Source: Bacillota bacterium (GTDB taxonomy: Bacteria > Bacillota > Dethiobacteria > DTU022 > UBA8154). From it: a DNA stretch of 55,224 bases. The translations under genes and the position numbers were made by a program. Of the stretch, positions 17,544 through 28,104 are shown piece after piece (position 1 is the first letter of the stretch; each line of letters starts with the position of its first letter). The stretch is from NCBI GenBank assembly GCA_030656575.1, contig JAUSPO010000168.1, positions 1 through 55,224 on the forward strand. Direction: 5' to 3'. The notes below the pieces were generated by a model that did not search any database, was not told where the DNA came from, and saw only the letters and a list, made by a program, of their open reading frames with translations.

Positions 17544-17912
17544 TCACATGTTTTCATTAATATGAATTAATCCCTGATTAAAGATTAGTTCAATGTGTTT
17601 GTCATCCAAAGAATAGTAGACAACCTTGCCTTCTCTGCGGCGCTTAACCAGGCGGGATTGCTTTAAAACACGGAGTTGATGGGAGATAGCCGACTGGGAC
17701 ATATTCAAAAGATAGGCAATATCGCAAACACACATTTCTGCCTCAAACAAGGCCCAAATAATTCTTATCCTCGTGGAGTTTCCAAAAACTTTGAATAGGT
17801 CGGCAAGATCATACAGTTTCTCCTCAGGCGGCATTAGCTGCCTGACCTTGTTCACCACTTCCTCATGGATGATGCTGCAGTCACATTTCATCTCTTCTCT
17901 TTTGTCATGCAT
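17544..17912 (-). CDS. ArsR/SmtB-family metal-responsive repressor (CadC-like)
   Basis: A 122-aa winged helix-turn-helix repressor that releases DNA on binding metal. The N-terminal KCDCSIIHEE carries the cysteines of a CadC-type metal site and EAEMCVCDIAYLLNMSQSAI the ELCVCDL-like motif and recognition helix, followed by SHQLRVLKQSRLVKRRREG. The start is ATG at 17912 after GAGGTGGC. It precedes the metal ATPase by 22 nt and has a palindromic operator about 20 nt upstream. Confidence 0.88.
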   Translation of the reverse strand: MHDKREEMKCDCSIIHEEVVNKVRQLMPPEEKLYDLADLFKVFGNSTRIRIIWALFEAEMCVCDIAYLLNMSQSAISHQLRVLKQSRLVKRRREGKVVYYSLDDKHIELIFNQGLIHINENM

Positions 17913-17930
17913 AGACAGCCACCTCAATCC

Positions 17931-17958
17931 ATATGAACATATGAGCATGCATTCATAT
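17931..17958 (-). promoter_or_regulatory. ArsR/SmtB-type operator palindrome
   Basis: ATATGAA (17931-17937) and TTCATAT (17952-17958) are inverted arms around a 14-nt centre, just upstream of the CadC-like start. This fits the imperfect palindrome recognised by ArsR/SmtB repressors. The remaining 340 nt up to the activase stop at 18306 contain AT-rich sequence with no gene I can support. Confidence 0.65.
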
Positions 17959-18305
17959 ATATCTATAATATATGCTATCTGAGAAAAATGTCAATAGAAT
18001 TTTTTATGGAGTTTTTTATGGAGTTTAATCATAAACTTGCGAAAGCCAATTTACATTTTAATTACAAAAAAGCCCCCTTTTTAGGGAGCTCCAACGATCT
18101 TTATAATTATTTCTTTTTATTTTATAGTGTTTTACCCACTCCTGACCTGCCTTCGCTGTTCAGGATATGGGCACCCCATAAATCGGGGTAGTTTTTGTCC
18201 AACCCTTCGCTTTTCCATACAAAAGAAACTTATTAAAAATATTGACTTCCTCTCTGAACAGTTCTAAGAAAAGAACACGCAGGCTGTCATTTTTTATTGT
18301 TTCAA

Positions 18306-21300
18306 TCACTGCCCAGCCTCCACTATCTTTACCACTTCGTTATTTGCTGTCGGATGAAACTTCACAAGTATTTCTCCAACAAGTCCTACCTTTGGTTTTA
18401 TCTCGTTAGTTAACTCTAATTCATCAAACTCTTTTACTATACCCCTAATATTTTTCTTAAAAGTTTTCTTATTGGAATCCATTAAAGAGAGTTTGCATAT
18501 CTTCACACTTTTTTCATATAGCTCATTGGCAGAGCCTTTAAACTTTTCATATGGTCTGACTCTATATAAAACGTTCATAAGCAGGTCACCATAAATCAAA
18601 GCCATCATAGTTCTATCGAACAATTTAAAAGTATATTTTAAGCCCGGGTTTTTCTCCATACCAATAGCATTAATTGATATGACAGGAATATTCTCAAAAC
18701 CTGAATCCATTAAGGCTTTTCTTAGTAAAGCAATATAATTGGTGGTCCTGCATCCCCCGCCAGTTTGTGAGATCATGACTGAGGTATTTTGCAAATCGTA
18801 TTTTCCTGATTTTAAAGCTGCAATAAGCTGGCCTATTACAATTATTGCAGGATAACAAGCATCATTGTTGACATATTTTAAGCCTTCATCTATAGCTTTA
18901 TTGTCTATTGATGGGAGCACCTCCAGGTTGTAACCTGAAAGCCTAAAGGCCTCTTCTAAAAATTGAAAATGTATCGGGGACATTTCAGGTGACAGGATAG
19001 TATGGTTTTTTCTCATCTCCACAGTAAACTTAATTTTCTTATATTTACGATCTATTTTCTGAAGACTGAATCCATTATTCTCTCTTTCCATCATGGCAGC
19101 CTTTAGGGAACGAAGTCTTATTCTTGCTGCCCCTAGATTATTTCCTTCATCTATTTTAAGGGTCGTGTAGATTTTTGAGTTTTCATTCAGGATTTCCTGC
19201 ACCTGATCAGTCGTTATAGCATCTAAACCACAGCCAAAGGAATTTAATTGGACTAGTTCCAAGTCTTTTCGTTTTGATACAAAGCTAGCCGCAGCATAGA
19301 GCCGTGAATGATATGCCCACTGATCCACTACTCTAAGAGGCCTATCAATTTCTCCAGGATGGGCTACAGAATCTTCGGTTAATACTGCCATACCGAGTGA
19401 ATTTATCATATCTGGGATACCATGATTTATGACAGGATCTAAATGGTAAGGCCTTCCTGCAAGTACTATCCCCTTCATTCCTTTTTCACCAACAAGTTTC
19501 AGCGTATCCTCTCCAGCCTTTTGGATATCTTTTTTAAATTCTGCCTGCTCAAGGTAAGCTTTCTCTACGCTTGCCTTGATTTCATGCATACCGATATTAA
19601 ATCTTCTCAATTCCTCATCTAGTCTTCGTATTAATCTTTTTTGATGATCATAGGGCAGGAACGGTTTCATAAACAAAATATTGTTTTCCCTTAGAAGATC
19701 AATGTTATTTTTGATAACTTCCGGGTATGAGATCACTACGGGACAGTTATAATGGTTGTCTGCCTCTTGCTGCTCTTTTTTCTCGTAGGTAATACATGGA
19801 TAAAAGATGAATTTTATTCCTTTCTCTACAAGATTCATGATATGGCCATGAGCCAGCTTCCCCGGGTAACATACAGACTCTGATGGAATCGTTTCAATTC
19901 CTTTTTCATAGATACTCGTTGAGGATCTGTCAGATAACTGCACTCTAAAGCCCAGTTCTGTAAAGAAGGTAAACCAAAATGGATAATTTTCATAGATATT
20001 TAAAACTCTGGGGATACCTACAATACCTCTTTTTGCTTCCGGGATCGATAGAGGTTTATACTTAAAAAGCATTCTATATTTATACTGATATAGATTTGGC
20101 AGGAGGTTATCTTTTTCAGTTTTACCTGCTCCCTTTTCACATCTATTGCCCGAAATAAATTTCTCGCCGTTTTTGAAATTATTTATAGTCAGCAAACATT
20201 TATTTGAGCAAAGTTTGCATCTTGAAATAGTAGTTTTTGTTTCGAATTTATCTAACTTAATTCTATTTAGCAAAGTTGAACTATGATCTTTTACATACCT
20301 TTCTCTGGCAATCAATGCAGCTCCAAAAGCACCCATTATCCCCGCAATATCTGGTCTTACAGCTTCTCTTTCAGATAATATTTCAAAGCATCTAAGAACT
20401 GCATCATTATAAAAGGTGCCACCCTGCAGGACTATTTTTTCTCCTAACTCTTTGGGGTTTTTCACTTTAATTACTTTAAATAAAGCATTTTTTATGACTG
20501 AATAGGATAATCCCGCAGAAATATCACCTATTGTAACTCCCTCTTTTTGGGATTGCTTAACCCTGGAGTTCATAAAAACAGTACATCTTGAACCAAGGTC
20601 TACTGGTTTTTTTGCAGCTAAAGCTTCCGATGCAAAGTCTTCAATACTTAAGCCTAATGAATTTGCAAATGTATCTAAAAATGAACCGCATCCAGAAGAA
20701 CAAGCTTCATTTAAGAGTATATTTTCTATAATTCCATCCTTAATTTTGAGGCATTTCATATCCTGGCCGCCAATATCTAAGATGAAATCTACCCCTGGGC
20801 GAAAGAATTTTGCCGCTTGATAGTGAGCTATGGTTTCTATTTCACCTATGTCAACAGTGAGCGCTGATTTAATCAAGCCTTCTCCATAACCAGTTACTGC
20901 TGAATTTACTACTCTGGCCTTTTCCGGCAAACGATTGTATAGTTCTTTAAGCGCAGCGATAGTAGAATTGAGGGGACTTCCTTCATTGCTTCCGTAATAG
21001 GTATACAGGAGTGACCCTTCACCGTCTAGAAGTGCTATTTTTGTAGTTGTTGATCCAGCATCTATACCCAAAAAACATTCGCCTTTAAATGAAGACAGAT
21101 CTTTTCTGATGATTGAATTTTGACTGTGCCTTGTTTTAAACTCTTCATATTCCCCGTCATCTCTAAAAAGTGGTGCTAGTCTAGACGCTCCATCCAAAGA
21201 ACTGCTTCCATATTTTTCGTTTCTACTTATTAAAGATTTCAGCATGGTAGGCTCTTCATTTTCAGAAGCTAATGCTGCGCCAATTGCAACATAAAGTTGT

Positions 21301-22034
21301 GAGTTTTCTGGAAAAATTATTTGATCTGCTTTTAATTTTAAAGTTTCCATAAATCTTATTCTGAGCTCAGAGAGAAAGTAAAGCGGTCCACCTAAAAATG
21401 CCACATTCCCCCGGATAGGTCTGCCACACGCTAACCCACTTATAGTCTGAATGACGACAGATTGCAGTATAGATGCAGCAATATTTTCTTTTGCAGCACC
21501 TTCGTTCAGTAAAGGCTGCACATCAGTTTTTGCAAACACTCCACATCTTGCAGCGATTGGATACAGCGTCTTATAGTTCCTGGCCAGTTCATTAAGTCCA
21601 GAAGCATCTACTTTTAACAGTGAAGCCATCTGGTCAATAAATGAACCTGTTCCTCCTGCACAAATGCCGTTCATTCGCTGTTCTATTCCGTCTTTAAAGT
21701 AAGTGATCTTTGCGTCTTCTCATCCTAGTTCAATGGCTACATCAGTTTCAGGATGATAGGTTTTGATTGCTTTTGTAGCTGCAATTACTTCTTGTGTAAA
21801 AGAAATGCCCATACTATTAGCAAATCTCATCCCGCCTGAGCCAGTAATCATGATCCTTAACTCTTTATTCTTTAGAATTTTATAAGCATCATAAAGTAGA
21901 TACTGAAGCTTCTGTTTGATATCAGCGTAATGCCTTTCATATTTACTATAGATCAACTCTTTTTTACTATTTAAAATAACCACTTTGATTGTTGTGGAGC
22001 CAATATCAATACCTAAGTGACAGAAATCTTTCAT
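18306..22034 (-). pseudogene. large 2-hydroxyacyl-CoA dehydratase-type activase, interrupted by in-frame TGA
   Basis: Two frames in phase, separated only by TGA at 21722..21720, make one protein of about 1242 codons. It contains two ASKHA ATPase (BcrA/BadF/HgdC) units, one opening LGIDIGSTTIKVVIL and the other [15 protein letters not shown], the [4Fe-4S] cysteines around [15 protein letters not shown], and a long C-terminal DUF2229/CoA-activase region with [10 protein letters not shown] and many conserved Cys. Such proteins use ATP to inject an electron into a dehydratase. The TGA replaces a Gly codon (family ELGGEDAKI; here ELG-stop-EDAKI). The start at 22034 (MKDFC) is preferred over 22076. 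No dehydratase subunits lie nearby, so the partner is unknown. Confidence 0.8.
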
Positions 22035-22221
22035 AGCTCGGACAGCATATACGCTGTGCCCACCTCCCGCTGGCATCTAAGCAATTAATATACCATATGT
22101 AAATAATATACAATGTGTTGACAATCTTGTATATAGTTATTGCAATTAATATTAAATGAGTATTCAATGAAAAAAAATTACAAGAAGGCCGTAAAAAAAC
22201 TTCAATTGAATTTTTTTATGC

Positions 22222-22248
22222 AAAAAAGCACCCATTTTGAAGGGGTGC
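22222..22248 (-). terminator. intrinsic terminator for carB
   Basis: On the minus strand a GCACCCC...GGGTGC stem with a loop of about 9 nt is followed by six Ts. It lies 112 nt after the carB stop, beyond the nested inverted repeat at 22253-22351. Confidence 0.55.
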
Positions 22249-22252
22249 CAAA

Positions 22253-22351
22253 GGATCACGGGGAGGGATCCGGGAACGGTACTATTGATCAAGCCACTCT
22301 TGACATGCTAATATTTATATTGTGGGTTCAATAGGATCGTCCCCGTGATCC
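22253..22351. repeat. nested inverted-repeat element related to the GGGGACGG family
   Basis: The perfect 12-bp arms GGATCACGGGGA (22253-22264) and TCCCCGTGATCC (22340-22351) enclose a second pair, CTATTGA and TCAATAG. The whole can fold as a hairpin of about 99 nt. GGGAACGG inside and CGGGGA at the edges recall the repeats elsewhere in the window. It sits between the carB stop and its terminator. Confidence 0.5.
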
Positions 22352-22359
22352 GGTCTGGT

Positions 22360-25300
22360 CTAAATAATATCGGCATGATACTCTTGCAAAGATTTTAAAT
22401 TTGCGCTCTGTGAATTATTTTCTATATAGGCTGCGATACCTTTGGCACTTGCTAAGGCTGCAGCCATGGTCGTTATATATGACACCTTTTTTCTGATTGC
22501 CGTCGTGCGGATATAAGAGTCATCATATTGGCTCCGTTTGCCGGAAGGTGTATTGATTACAAGATTGATTTCATTGTTCATAATACCGTCGGCTATATTG
22601 GGACGGCCTTCGTATAATTTTTTAATCTCTTCAGAGTTGATCCCGTTTTCTTTAAGGAATTGATGGGTTCCTGCTGTTGCTTTAATATTAAAGCCCAGTT
22701 TGATAAACTCCCTGGCCGTTTCCAGTGCCGCCGGTTTATCCTGATCGACCACACTGATAAGAACAGTTCCGGATGTGGGTAACGGGGATTGGGTAGCTTC
22801 CTGAGCCTTATAATATGCCAGCCCGAATGAATCAGCCATCCCCAATACCTCTCCGGTTGAACGCATTTCCGGACCTAACAGGGGATCAACTTCCGGAAAC
22901 ATATTAAACGGGAAGACCGCTTCTTTTACCCCAAAATGAGGAATTTTCCCGGAAACAAGATTCTTTACAGGGGACTCTTTTCCGGTTATGTCTGCTAACA
23001 TGATCTCAGTGGCGATGCGGGCCATGGAGATATTGCATACTTTTGATACAAGGGGAACAGTTCGTGAGGCCCTTGGATTTGCTTCCAGAACATAAACCTT
23101 ATCATCGGCGATGGCGTACTGTATATTCATTAGACCTACCACATTCATTTCCCGGGCAATCTTCTTCGTATACTCCACAATAGTATCCATATGTTTGGCT
23201 GGTATACTAATGGGTGGAATTACACAGGCTGAGTCTCCGGAATGAATACCTGCCAATTCAATATGCTCCATCACCGTGGGCACATAAGCGTCAGTTCCAT
23301 CGGCTATGGCGTCAGCTTCTGCTTCAATGGCATTACTTAGAAATTTATCGATCAGAATCGGTCTTTCCGGGGTAACCCAGACTGCTGCAGCCAGGTAATG
23401 GCGGAGCATTTCCTCATCGTAAACAACTTCCATCCCGCGGCCGCCCAAAACATAGGAGGGCCGAACCATTAAAGGATAACCGATTCGATTGGCAATAGCC
23501 AGGGCTTCCCCTATATTTACCGCCATCCCGGATTCCGGCATGGGAATGCCAAGTTTCTCCATGATTTGACCGAACCGGTCGCGGTCTTCGGCCAAATCTA
23601 TCGTTTCAGGAGAAGTGCCGAAAATTTTCACTCCTGCCTTCTCCAGTTCTCCAGCGATATTTAAGGGGGTTTGCCCGCCAAACTGCACGATTACTCCTTC
23701 GGGCTTTTCCTTTTCGTAGATGCTTAGCACATCTTCTACTGTGAGCGGTTCAAAGTAGAGCTTGTCGGAAGTGTCATAGTCGGTGGATACTGTTTCAGGA
23801 TTGCAGTTGACGATAACCGTTTCAAAACCCATATCGCGCAGAGCAAAGGCTGCATGTACACAGCAATAGTCAAACTCAATTCCCTGACCGATCCGGTTCG
23901 GACCTCCGCCTAAGATCATCACCTTTTGCCGGTCACTGGACACTGTCCGGTCAGGGGCATTGTAGGTGGAGTAATAGTAGGCTGCCTCTTCAACCCCGCT
24001 GACAGGTATAGAATCCCATGCTTCGACCAACCCCAAGGCAATTCTACGTTGGCGAATCTCTGTTTCCGGCAGATTCAAGAGCATGGCCAGATAACGATCC
24101 GCAAAACCATCTTTTTTAGCCTGAACCAGCAGTTCATCCGGCAGATGCCCATCCTTATACTTTAGAATCTCCTCTTCCAGCATAACCAATTCTTTCATTT
24201 GCTCTATAAACCATAGTTTGATATGGGTCAGCCGATGAAGCGTTTCCAGATCTGCACCTTTACGTAATGCCTCATACATGATAAATTGGCGCTCACTGGA
24301 CGGCTCCGCTAAAAGCGACAGCAGTTCTTCCAAAGAACACCGGTTAAAGTCCTTGGCAAAGCCCAGCCCGTAACGACCGATTTCCAGGGAACGAATTGCT
24401 TTATGGAAGGCTTCCTTATAGTTTTTACCGATGCTCATTGCTTCACCGACGGCCCGCATTTGTGTCCCCAGTTTGTCCAGGGAACCGGGAAATTTTTCAA
24501 AGGCCCAACGGGCAAATTTCACGACAACATAATCGCCGGAAGGGGTGTATTTATCCAGGGTGCCTTCCCGCCAGTAGGGTAATTCATCAAGGGTTAAGCC
24601 AGCTGCTAACATTGCTGATATTAAGGCGATGGGAAAGCCTGTGGCTTTTGAGGCTAATGCAGAGGAACGGGAAGTTCGGGGATTTATTTCAATGATCACA
24701 ACCCGGCCGGTTTTTGGATCATGGGCAAATTGAACATTGGTTCCGCCAATTACTTCTATTGCTTCCACGATGGCATAGGAGTATTTTTGTAAACGTTCCT
24801 GAAGTTCCGGGCTGATCGTTAGCATGGGCGCCGTACAAATAGAATCACCGGTATGCACACCCATAGCATCAATGTTTTCAATAAAGCATACTGTGAGCAT
24901 CTGATTTTTGGCATCCCGAACAATCTCCAGTTCCAGTTCTTCCCAACCAAGAACTGATTCCTCTATAAGGACTTGTCCAACCATACTGGCGTCTATCCCT
25001 CGACTGGTAATAGTTCGCAGCTCTTCAACATTATAAACGAGCCCCCCACCAGTGCCTCCCATGGTGTAAGCAGGACGGATAACGACGGGATATCCAAGTT
25101 CTTGTGCGATCTCTTCTGCTCTATCCACACTGTAGGCTGCTTTACTGCGGGGCATTTCGATACCCAACCGGTTCATCGTTTCTTTAAAAGCGATTCGGTC
25201 TTCACCTCGTTCAATGGCATCAATTTGAATACCAATTACTTGAACCTCATATTTGCTTAAGATGCCGGCTTTTTCCAGTTCGGAACTCAAGTTGAGAGCT

Positions 25301-25581
25301 GACTGCCCTCCTAAATTCGGCAGTACAGCATCAGGCTTTTCCTTAGCTATGATAGCAGTCAGGCTTTTTACATTCAGAGGTTCAATATAAGTTACATCAG
25401 CGATTTCCGAATCAGTCATAATAGTAGCCGGATTGGAATTGACCAAAATAACCTTGTAACCTAATTTCCGCAGAGCCTTACAAGCCTGCGTTCCCGAATA
25501 ATCAAATTCACATGCTTGACCAATGACGATTGGGCCTGAACCAATAATTAGAATTCTGTTGATGTCGTCTCGCTTTGGCAT
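22360..25581 (-). CDS. carB: carbamoyl-phosphate synthase, large subunit
   Basis: Makes carbamoyl phosphate from bicarbonate, ammonia and two ATP for pyrimidines and arginine. The 1073-aa protein has the expected duplicated architecture: first ATP-grasp half (about 1-400; GSGPIVIGQACEFDYSG), an oligomerisation region, a second half (about 550-940; GGGPNRIGQGIEFDYCC), and a C-terminal MGS-like allosteric domain (about 940-1073; PTSGTVLISVVDQDK onwards). The start follows GGAGG. The gene is single: no carA, pyr or arg gene is adjacent in the window, and rubrerythrin diverges upstream. It appears complete. Confidence 0.97.
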   Translation of the reverse strand: MPKRDDINRILIIGSGPIVIGQACEFDYSGTQACKALRKLGYKVILVNSNPATIMTDSEIADVTYIEPLNVKSLTAIIAKEKPDAVLPNLGGQSALNLSSELEKAGILSKYEVQVIGIQIDAIERGEDRIAFKETMNRLGIEMPRSKAAYSVDRAEEIAQELGYPVVIRPAYTMGGTGGGLVYNVEELRTITSRGIDASMVGQVLIEESVLGWEELELEIVRDAKNQMLTVCFIENIDAMGVHTGDSICTAPMLTISPELQERLQKYSYAIVEAIEVIGGTNVQFAHDPKTGRVVIIEINPRTSRSSALASKATGFPIALISAMLAAGLTLDELPYWREGTLDKYTPSGDYVVVKFARWAFEKFPGSLDKLGTQMRAVGEAMSIGKNYKEAFHKAIRSLEIGRYGLGFAKDFNRCSLEELLSLLAEPSSERQFIMYEALRKGADLETLHRLTHIKLWFIEQMKELVMLEEEILKYKDGHLPDELLVQAKKDGFADRYLAMLLNLPETEIRQRRIALGLVEAWDSIPVSGVEEAAYYYSTYNAPDRTVSSDRQKVMILGGGPNRIGQGIEFDYCCVHAAFALRDMGFETVIVNCNPETVSTDYDTSDKLYFEPLTVEDVLSIYEKEKPEGVIVQFGGQTPLNIAGELEKAGVKIFGTSPETIDLAEDRDRFGQIMEKLGIPMPESGMAVNIGEALAIANRIGYPLMVRPSYVLGGRGMEVVYDEEMLRHYLAAAVWVTPERPILIDKFLSNAIEAEADAIADGTDAYVPTVMEHIELAGIHSGDSACVIPPISIPAKHMDTIVEYTKKIAREMNVVGLMNIQYAIADDKVYVLEANPRASRTVPLVSKVCNISMARIATEIMLADITGKESPVKNLVSGKIPHFGVKEAVFPFNMFPEVDPLLGPEMRSTGEVLGMADSFGLAYYKAQEATQSPLPTSGTVLISVVDQDKPAALETAREFIKLGFNIKATAGTHQFLKENGINSEEIKKLYEGRPNIADGIMNNEINLVINTPSGKRSQYDDSYIRTTAIRKKVSYITTMAAALASAKGIAAYIENNSQSANLKSLQEYHADII

Positions 25582-25794
25582 AAATGTTCCTCCCGCTGAT
25601 ATAGAATATCCCGCATTAAATAAATAAGAGTCTCATAAGAAATTATAGCAGAAAAACCTTAATTTGTATGTCACTTTTCAAGATACAGCAGCAAATGATA
25701 GCCGGGATTAAAAATAGTTTTCCCCAACTTATCATTTTTTTGTCTATACCAAGCCAGCTAATTCTGTCTGCCTTAGCGTTGCCCTCCCAATTAC

Positions 25795-25823
25795 TTGGAA
25801 AAGCTTCAGGAATAATGTATAAT
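25795..25823 (+). promoter_or_regulatory. sigma-A-type promoter of the rubrerythrin gene
   Basis: TTGGAA (25795-25800) and TATAAT (25818-25823) with a 17-nt spacer, 57 nt upstream of the ATG. The rest of the carB-rbr intergenic region (25582-25880) is AT-rich with no further feature visible. Confidence 0.7.
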
Positions 25824-25880
25824 TAATGGTAAAGATGCTCAATAGACACGCAGTTAAATTTTTCAAGGGAGTGATTCGAT

Positions 25881-26378
25881 ATGAAAACTTATGACAATTT
25901 GATGGCTGCTTTTGCTGGAGAATCACAGGCAAACCGCAAGTACCTTGCTTTTGCGCAAAAGGCGGAAAAAGAAGGATTTAAAAACATTGCCCGGATATTC
26001 CTGGCCATTGCGGAAGCGGAAACCCTGCATGCTCTAAAACACCTGGATGTCGCCGGAAAAGTGGGAAGCACCCTGGAAAACCTATCTTCTGCTGTTGAAG
26101 GGGAAACCCACGAGTACACTGAAATGTATCCTGGTTTTATAGAAACTGCCAGGGAAGAAAATGAAAAGAAGGCACTTAAATCATTTGAACAGGCGAACGA
26201 GGCTGAAAAGGTGCACGGGGGGACTTTTAAAGTGTTAAAAGCACTTGTTGAGGAAGGGAAAGACATGGAAGAAAAAGATATTTTCCTCTGTCCCGTTTGT
26301 GGATGGGTAGGAACAGATCCTGCTCCCGAGCGCTGCCCTATCTGCGGCGTACCTGCTAAGAATTTTAAAAAGTACTAA
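25881..26378 (+). CDS. rbr: rubrerythrin
   Basis: A non-haem iron peroxidase that reduces hydrogen peroxide in anaerobes. The 165-aa protein has an N-terminal four-helix ferritin-like di-iron domain (1-135, with FAGESQANRKYLAFA, EAETLHALKHL, EGETHEYTEMYP and EKVHGGTF supplying the Glu/His ligands) and a C-terminal rubredoxin domain with two C-x2-C pairs (LCPVCGW and RCPICGV). The ribosome-binding site is GGGAGTGA. It has its own promoter and is transcribed away from carB. Confidence 0.96.
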   Translation: MKTYDNLMAAFAGESQANRKYLAFAQKAEKEGFKNIARIFLAIAEAETLHALKHLDVAGKVGSTLENLSSAVEGETHEYTEMYPGFIETAREENEKKALKSFEQANEAEKVHGGTFKVLKALVEEGKDMEEKDIFLCPVCGWVGTDPAPERCPICGVPAKNFKKY

Positions 26379-26475
26379 CCTTCTGTCCTTACGGACAAAC
26401 AAGCCAGTATCAAGACAGATTATAAGGGGGGATAGCTCATTCCAAGAATAATTATAATGACGCCCTTTCAAGAGC

Positions 26476-27744
26476 TTAAGAACGAAAATTTCTGTAAAGA
26501 TACATTTTTCTTTTCCTGTTACTCCTTCTCTTTCTAAAACCTATAATTATACATATTAAACCTAATCCGGAGAAAAAATAGTTCTTAGTACTCTTTGAAT
26601 CCATATTAAAATCTTCAATATCCTCTGTACTTGTTTCCGCTTCGAGGAATATATACCCCAAACTAGTATACATAAAATTATTCGGCTGTTTTAAGTTTAG
26701 CAATAATTTTACCTTTACAGCTTCATTACTGTCACTCTCAAGAACTTCATAGTTTGCTTCCAGATCGTCAACAGATAAGCTTTTATGTAAAAGTATTGCT
26801 ATATTTTCATCAGGTTTAAGATTTAGATCTTCTATATTATTAAAGTTTGCAGGTTTTTTTGTTTCCAGATCTGCAACGTTAAATAATACATCCAAAAAAT
26901 CATGGAATCCATGATCTAAAAGTTTTATTGTATCTTCATAATTGCTATTTAAGCTTTGATTATCCATTACTACTGCAATAAGTTCTCTATTTCCCCGTTT
27001 TGCGGCAGTTACGAGCGTATGGTTGGCTTGTGAAGTCCATCCACTCTTACTGGCAATGATCCCGTCATATTGATATTTTCCTTGTAACAGAGAATTTCTA
27101 CAATGAAAATACCTCGTTTCCGACTGTTTGTTTGTAAATGGCATTTCATAACGTATTTTGCTAAATATTTCCCGGAACTTAGGGTTTTTTATTGCTTCCA
27201 TTATTATTTTCGCCATATCGTATGCAGTTGTATAGTGATTAGAATCTGGTAATCCGTGCGAATTAACAAAATTCGTATTCATAGCGCCAGATTCTATTGC
27301 TCTTTTATTCATAAGCTGAGCAAAGCTTTCAAGGTCTCCTGAAATATACTCAGCTATACCATTTGCCGCATCATTTGCGGAACTTATTGAAACGGCGTAT
27401 AGCGCCTGTTCAAGTGTCAACTCTTCTTCAACATCAAGGGCAATATGTGAAGTGTTCCTTCCAATAGAAAAAACGGCTTCTTTACTCATAGTTAAGATAT
27501 CCGATAAATTTCCTTTTTCGAGTGCGAGCATCCCTGTCATTATTTTTGTAATTGATGCAGGGTATTTTTTTTCATTCATATTTTTCTCGAATAGAACTTG
27601 TCCAGTTTTAGCATCCATCAAGACAGCAGTTTCAGCAGTCAACTCTGGATATGTGTATGATTCTGCTGATACCGTTGTATTTATAGATAGGTAGATCATT
27701 AATACAAATAAAATAAAAATGCTTTTATATTTTATTTCCCCCAT
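26476..27744 (-). CDS. dacF: D-alanyl-D-alanine carboxypeptidase, S11 family (DacF/PBP5-like)
   Basis: Trims the terminal D-Ala from peptidoglycan stems outside the membrane. The 422-aa product has a signal peptide (about 7-27), the SxxK active site in ASITK (S64, K67), SSANDAANG as the SxN motif, and KSG within IASKSGWTSQANH. The C-terminal tail carries a hydrophobic helix (YFFSGLGLICIIIGF) and a basic end, anchoring it. The ATG at 27744 after AGGAGAT is preferred to the longer frame from 27846. It is a lone gene, and a spore-cortex role as in DacF is only suggested by family. Confidence 0.9.
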   Translation of the reverse strand: MGEIKYKSIFILFVLMIYLSINTTVSAESYTYPELTAETAVLMDAKTGQVLFEKNMNEKKYPASITKIMTGMLALEKGNLSDILTMSKEAVFSIGRNTSHIALDVEEELTLEQALYAVSISSANDAANGIAEYISGDLESFAQLMNKRAIESGAMNTNFVNSHGLPDSNHYTTAYDMAKIIMEAIKNPKFREIFSKIRYEMPFTNKQSETRYFHCRNSLLQGKYQYDGIIASKSGWTSQANHTLVTAAKRGNRELIAVVMDNQSLNSNYEDTIKLLDHGFHDFLDVLFNVADLETKKPANFNNIEDLNLKPDENIAILLHKSLSVDDLEANYEVLESDSNEAVKVKLLLNLKQPNNFMYTSLGYIFLEAETSTEDIEDFNMDSKSTKNYFFSGLGLICIIIGFRKRRSNRKRKMYLYRNFRS

Positions 27745-27913
27745 GGAACCATCTCCTGATATCTGCATCGTTTGTATTACCACATTTTCTGCAATCAATA
27801 TATTATCTAATGGTAAAAGGTTCGCTTGTCCTATTATATCAATCATTTCATGTATCCATCAATCGAAATAAGAACATTTTTTTGAAATAGAAATATAATT
27901 TGCGGTGAGTAAG

Positions 27914-27960
27914 GCCAATAGAGAAGCTCCGGGGCAGGTTTCCGGAGCTTCTCTATTGGC
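27914..27960. repeat. perfect 19-bp palindrome with 9-nt loop
   Basis: GCCAATAGAGAAGCTCCGG (27914-27932) is exactly complementary to 27942-27960. No T-run follows on either strand, so it is not a clean terminator. The sequence GAGCTT...TTGGCGGAGA that follows resembles the terminator and acceptor end of the tRNA-Ser locus at 29.2 kb, so it may be a decayed copy of that end. The rest of 27745-28104 shows no gene I can support. Confidence 0.55.
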
Positions 27961-28104
27961 GGAGATAGAAAGGACTCTTTGAACGAACAGGGATTAGCAT
28001 GGTTGTTATATCGTCATTTGTCTGTACGTCTCTAAAAGCCCCTATTCTTAAACGGCAGAACAGCTCACTTAAATAAACTATTTTTTTCTTTCCCCGCTAA
28101 CGGC

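Noticed and set aside
18000-18305. Terminator-like CCCCCTTTTTAGGGAG hairpin
   Set aside because: Short, imperfect stem without a clear T-run in either direction.
21678-21722. SECIS element after the TGA in the activase
   Set aside because: Only a weak AAAG/CTTT pairing is visible; nothing like a stable stem-loop with a conserved apical loop.
25582-25794. PyrR or other regulatory leader before carB
   Set aside because: Only AT-rich sequence; no anti-terminator pairing or PyrR-binding motif recognised.
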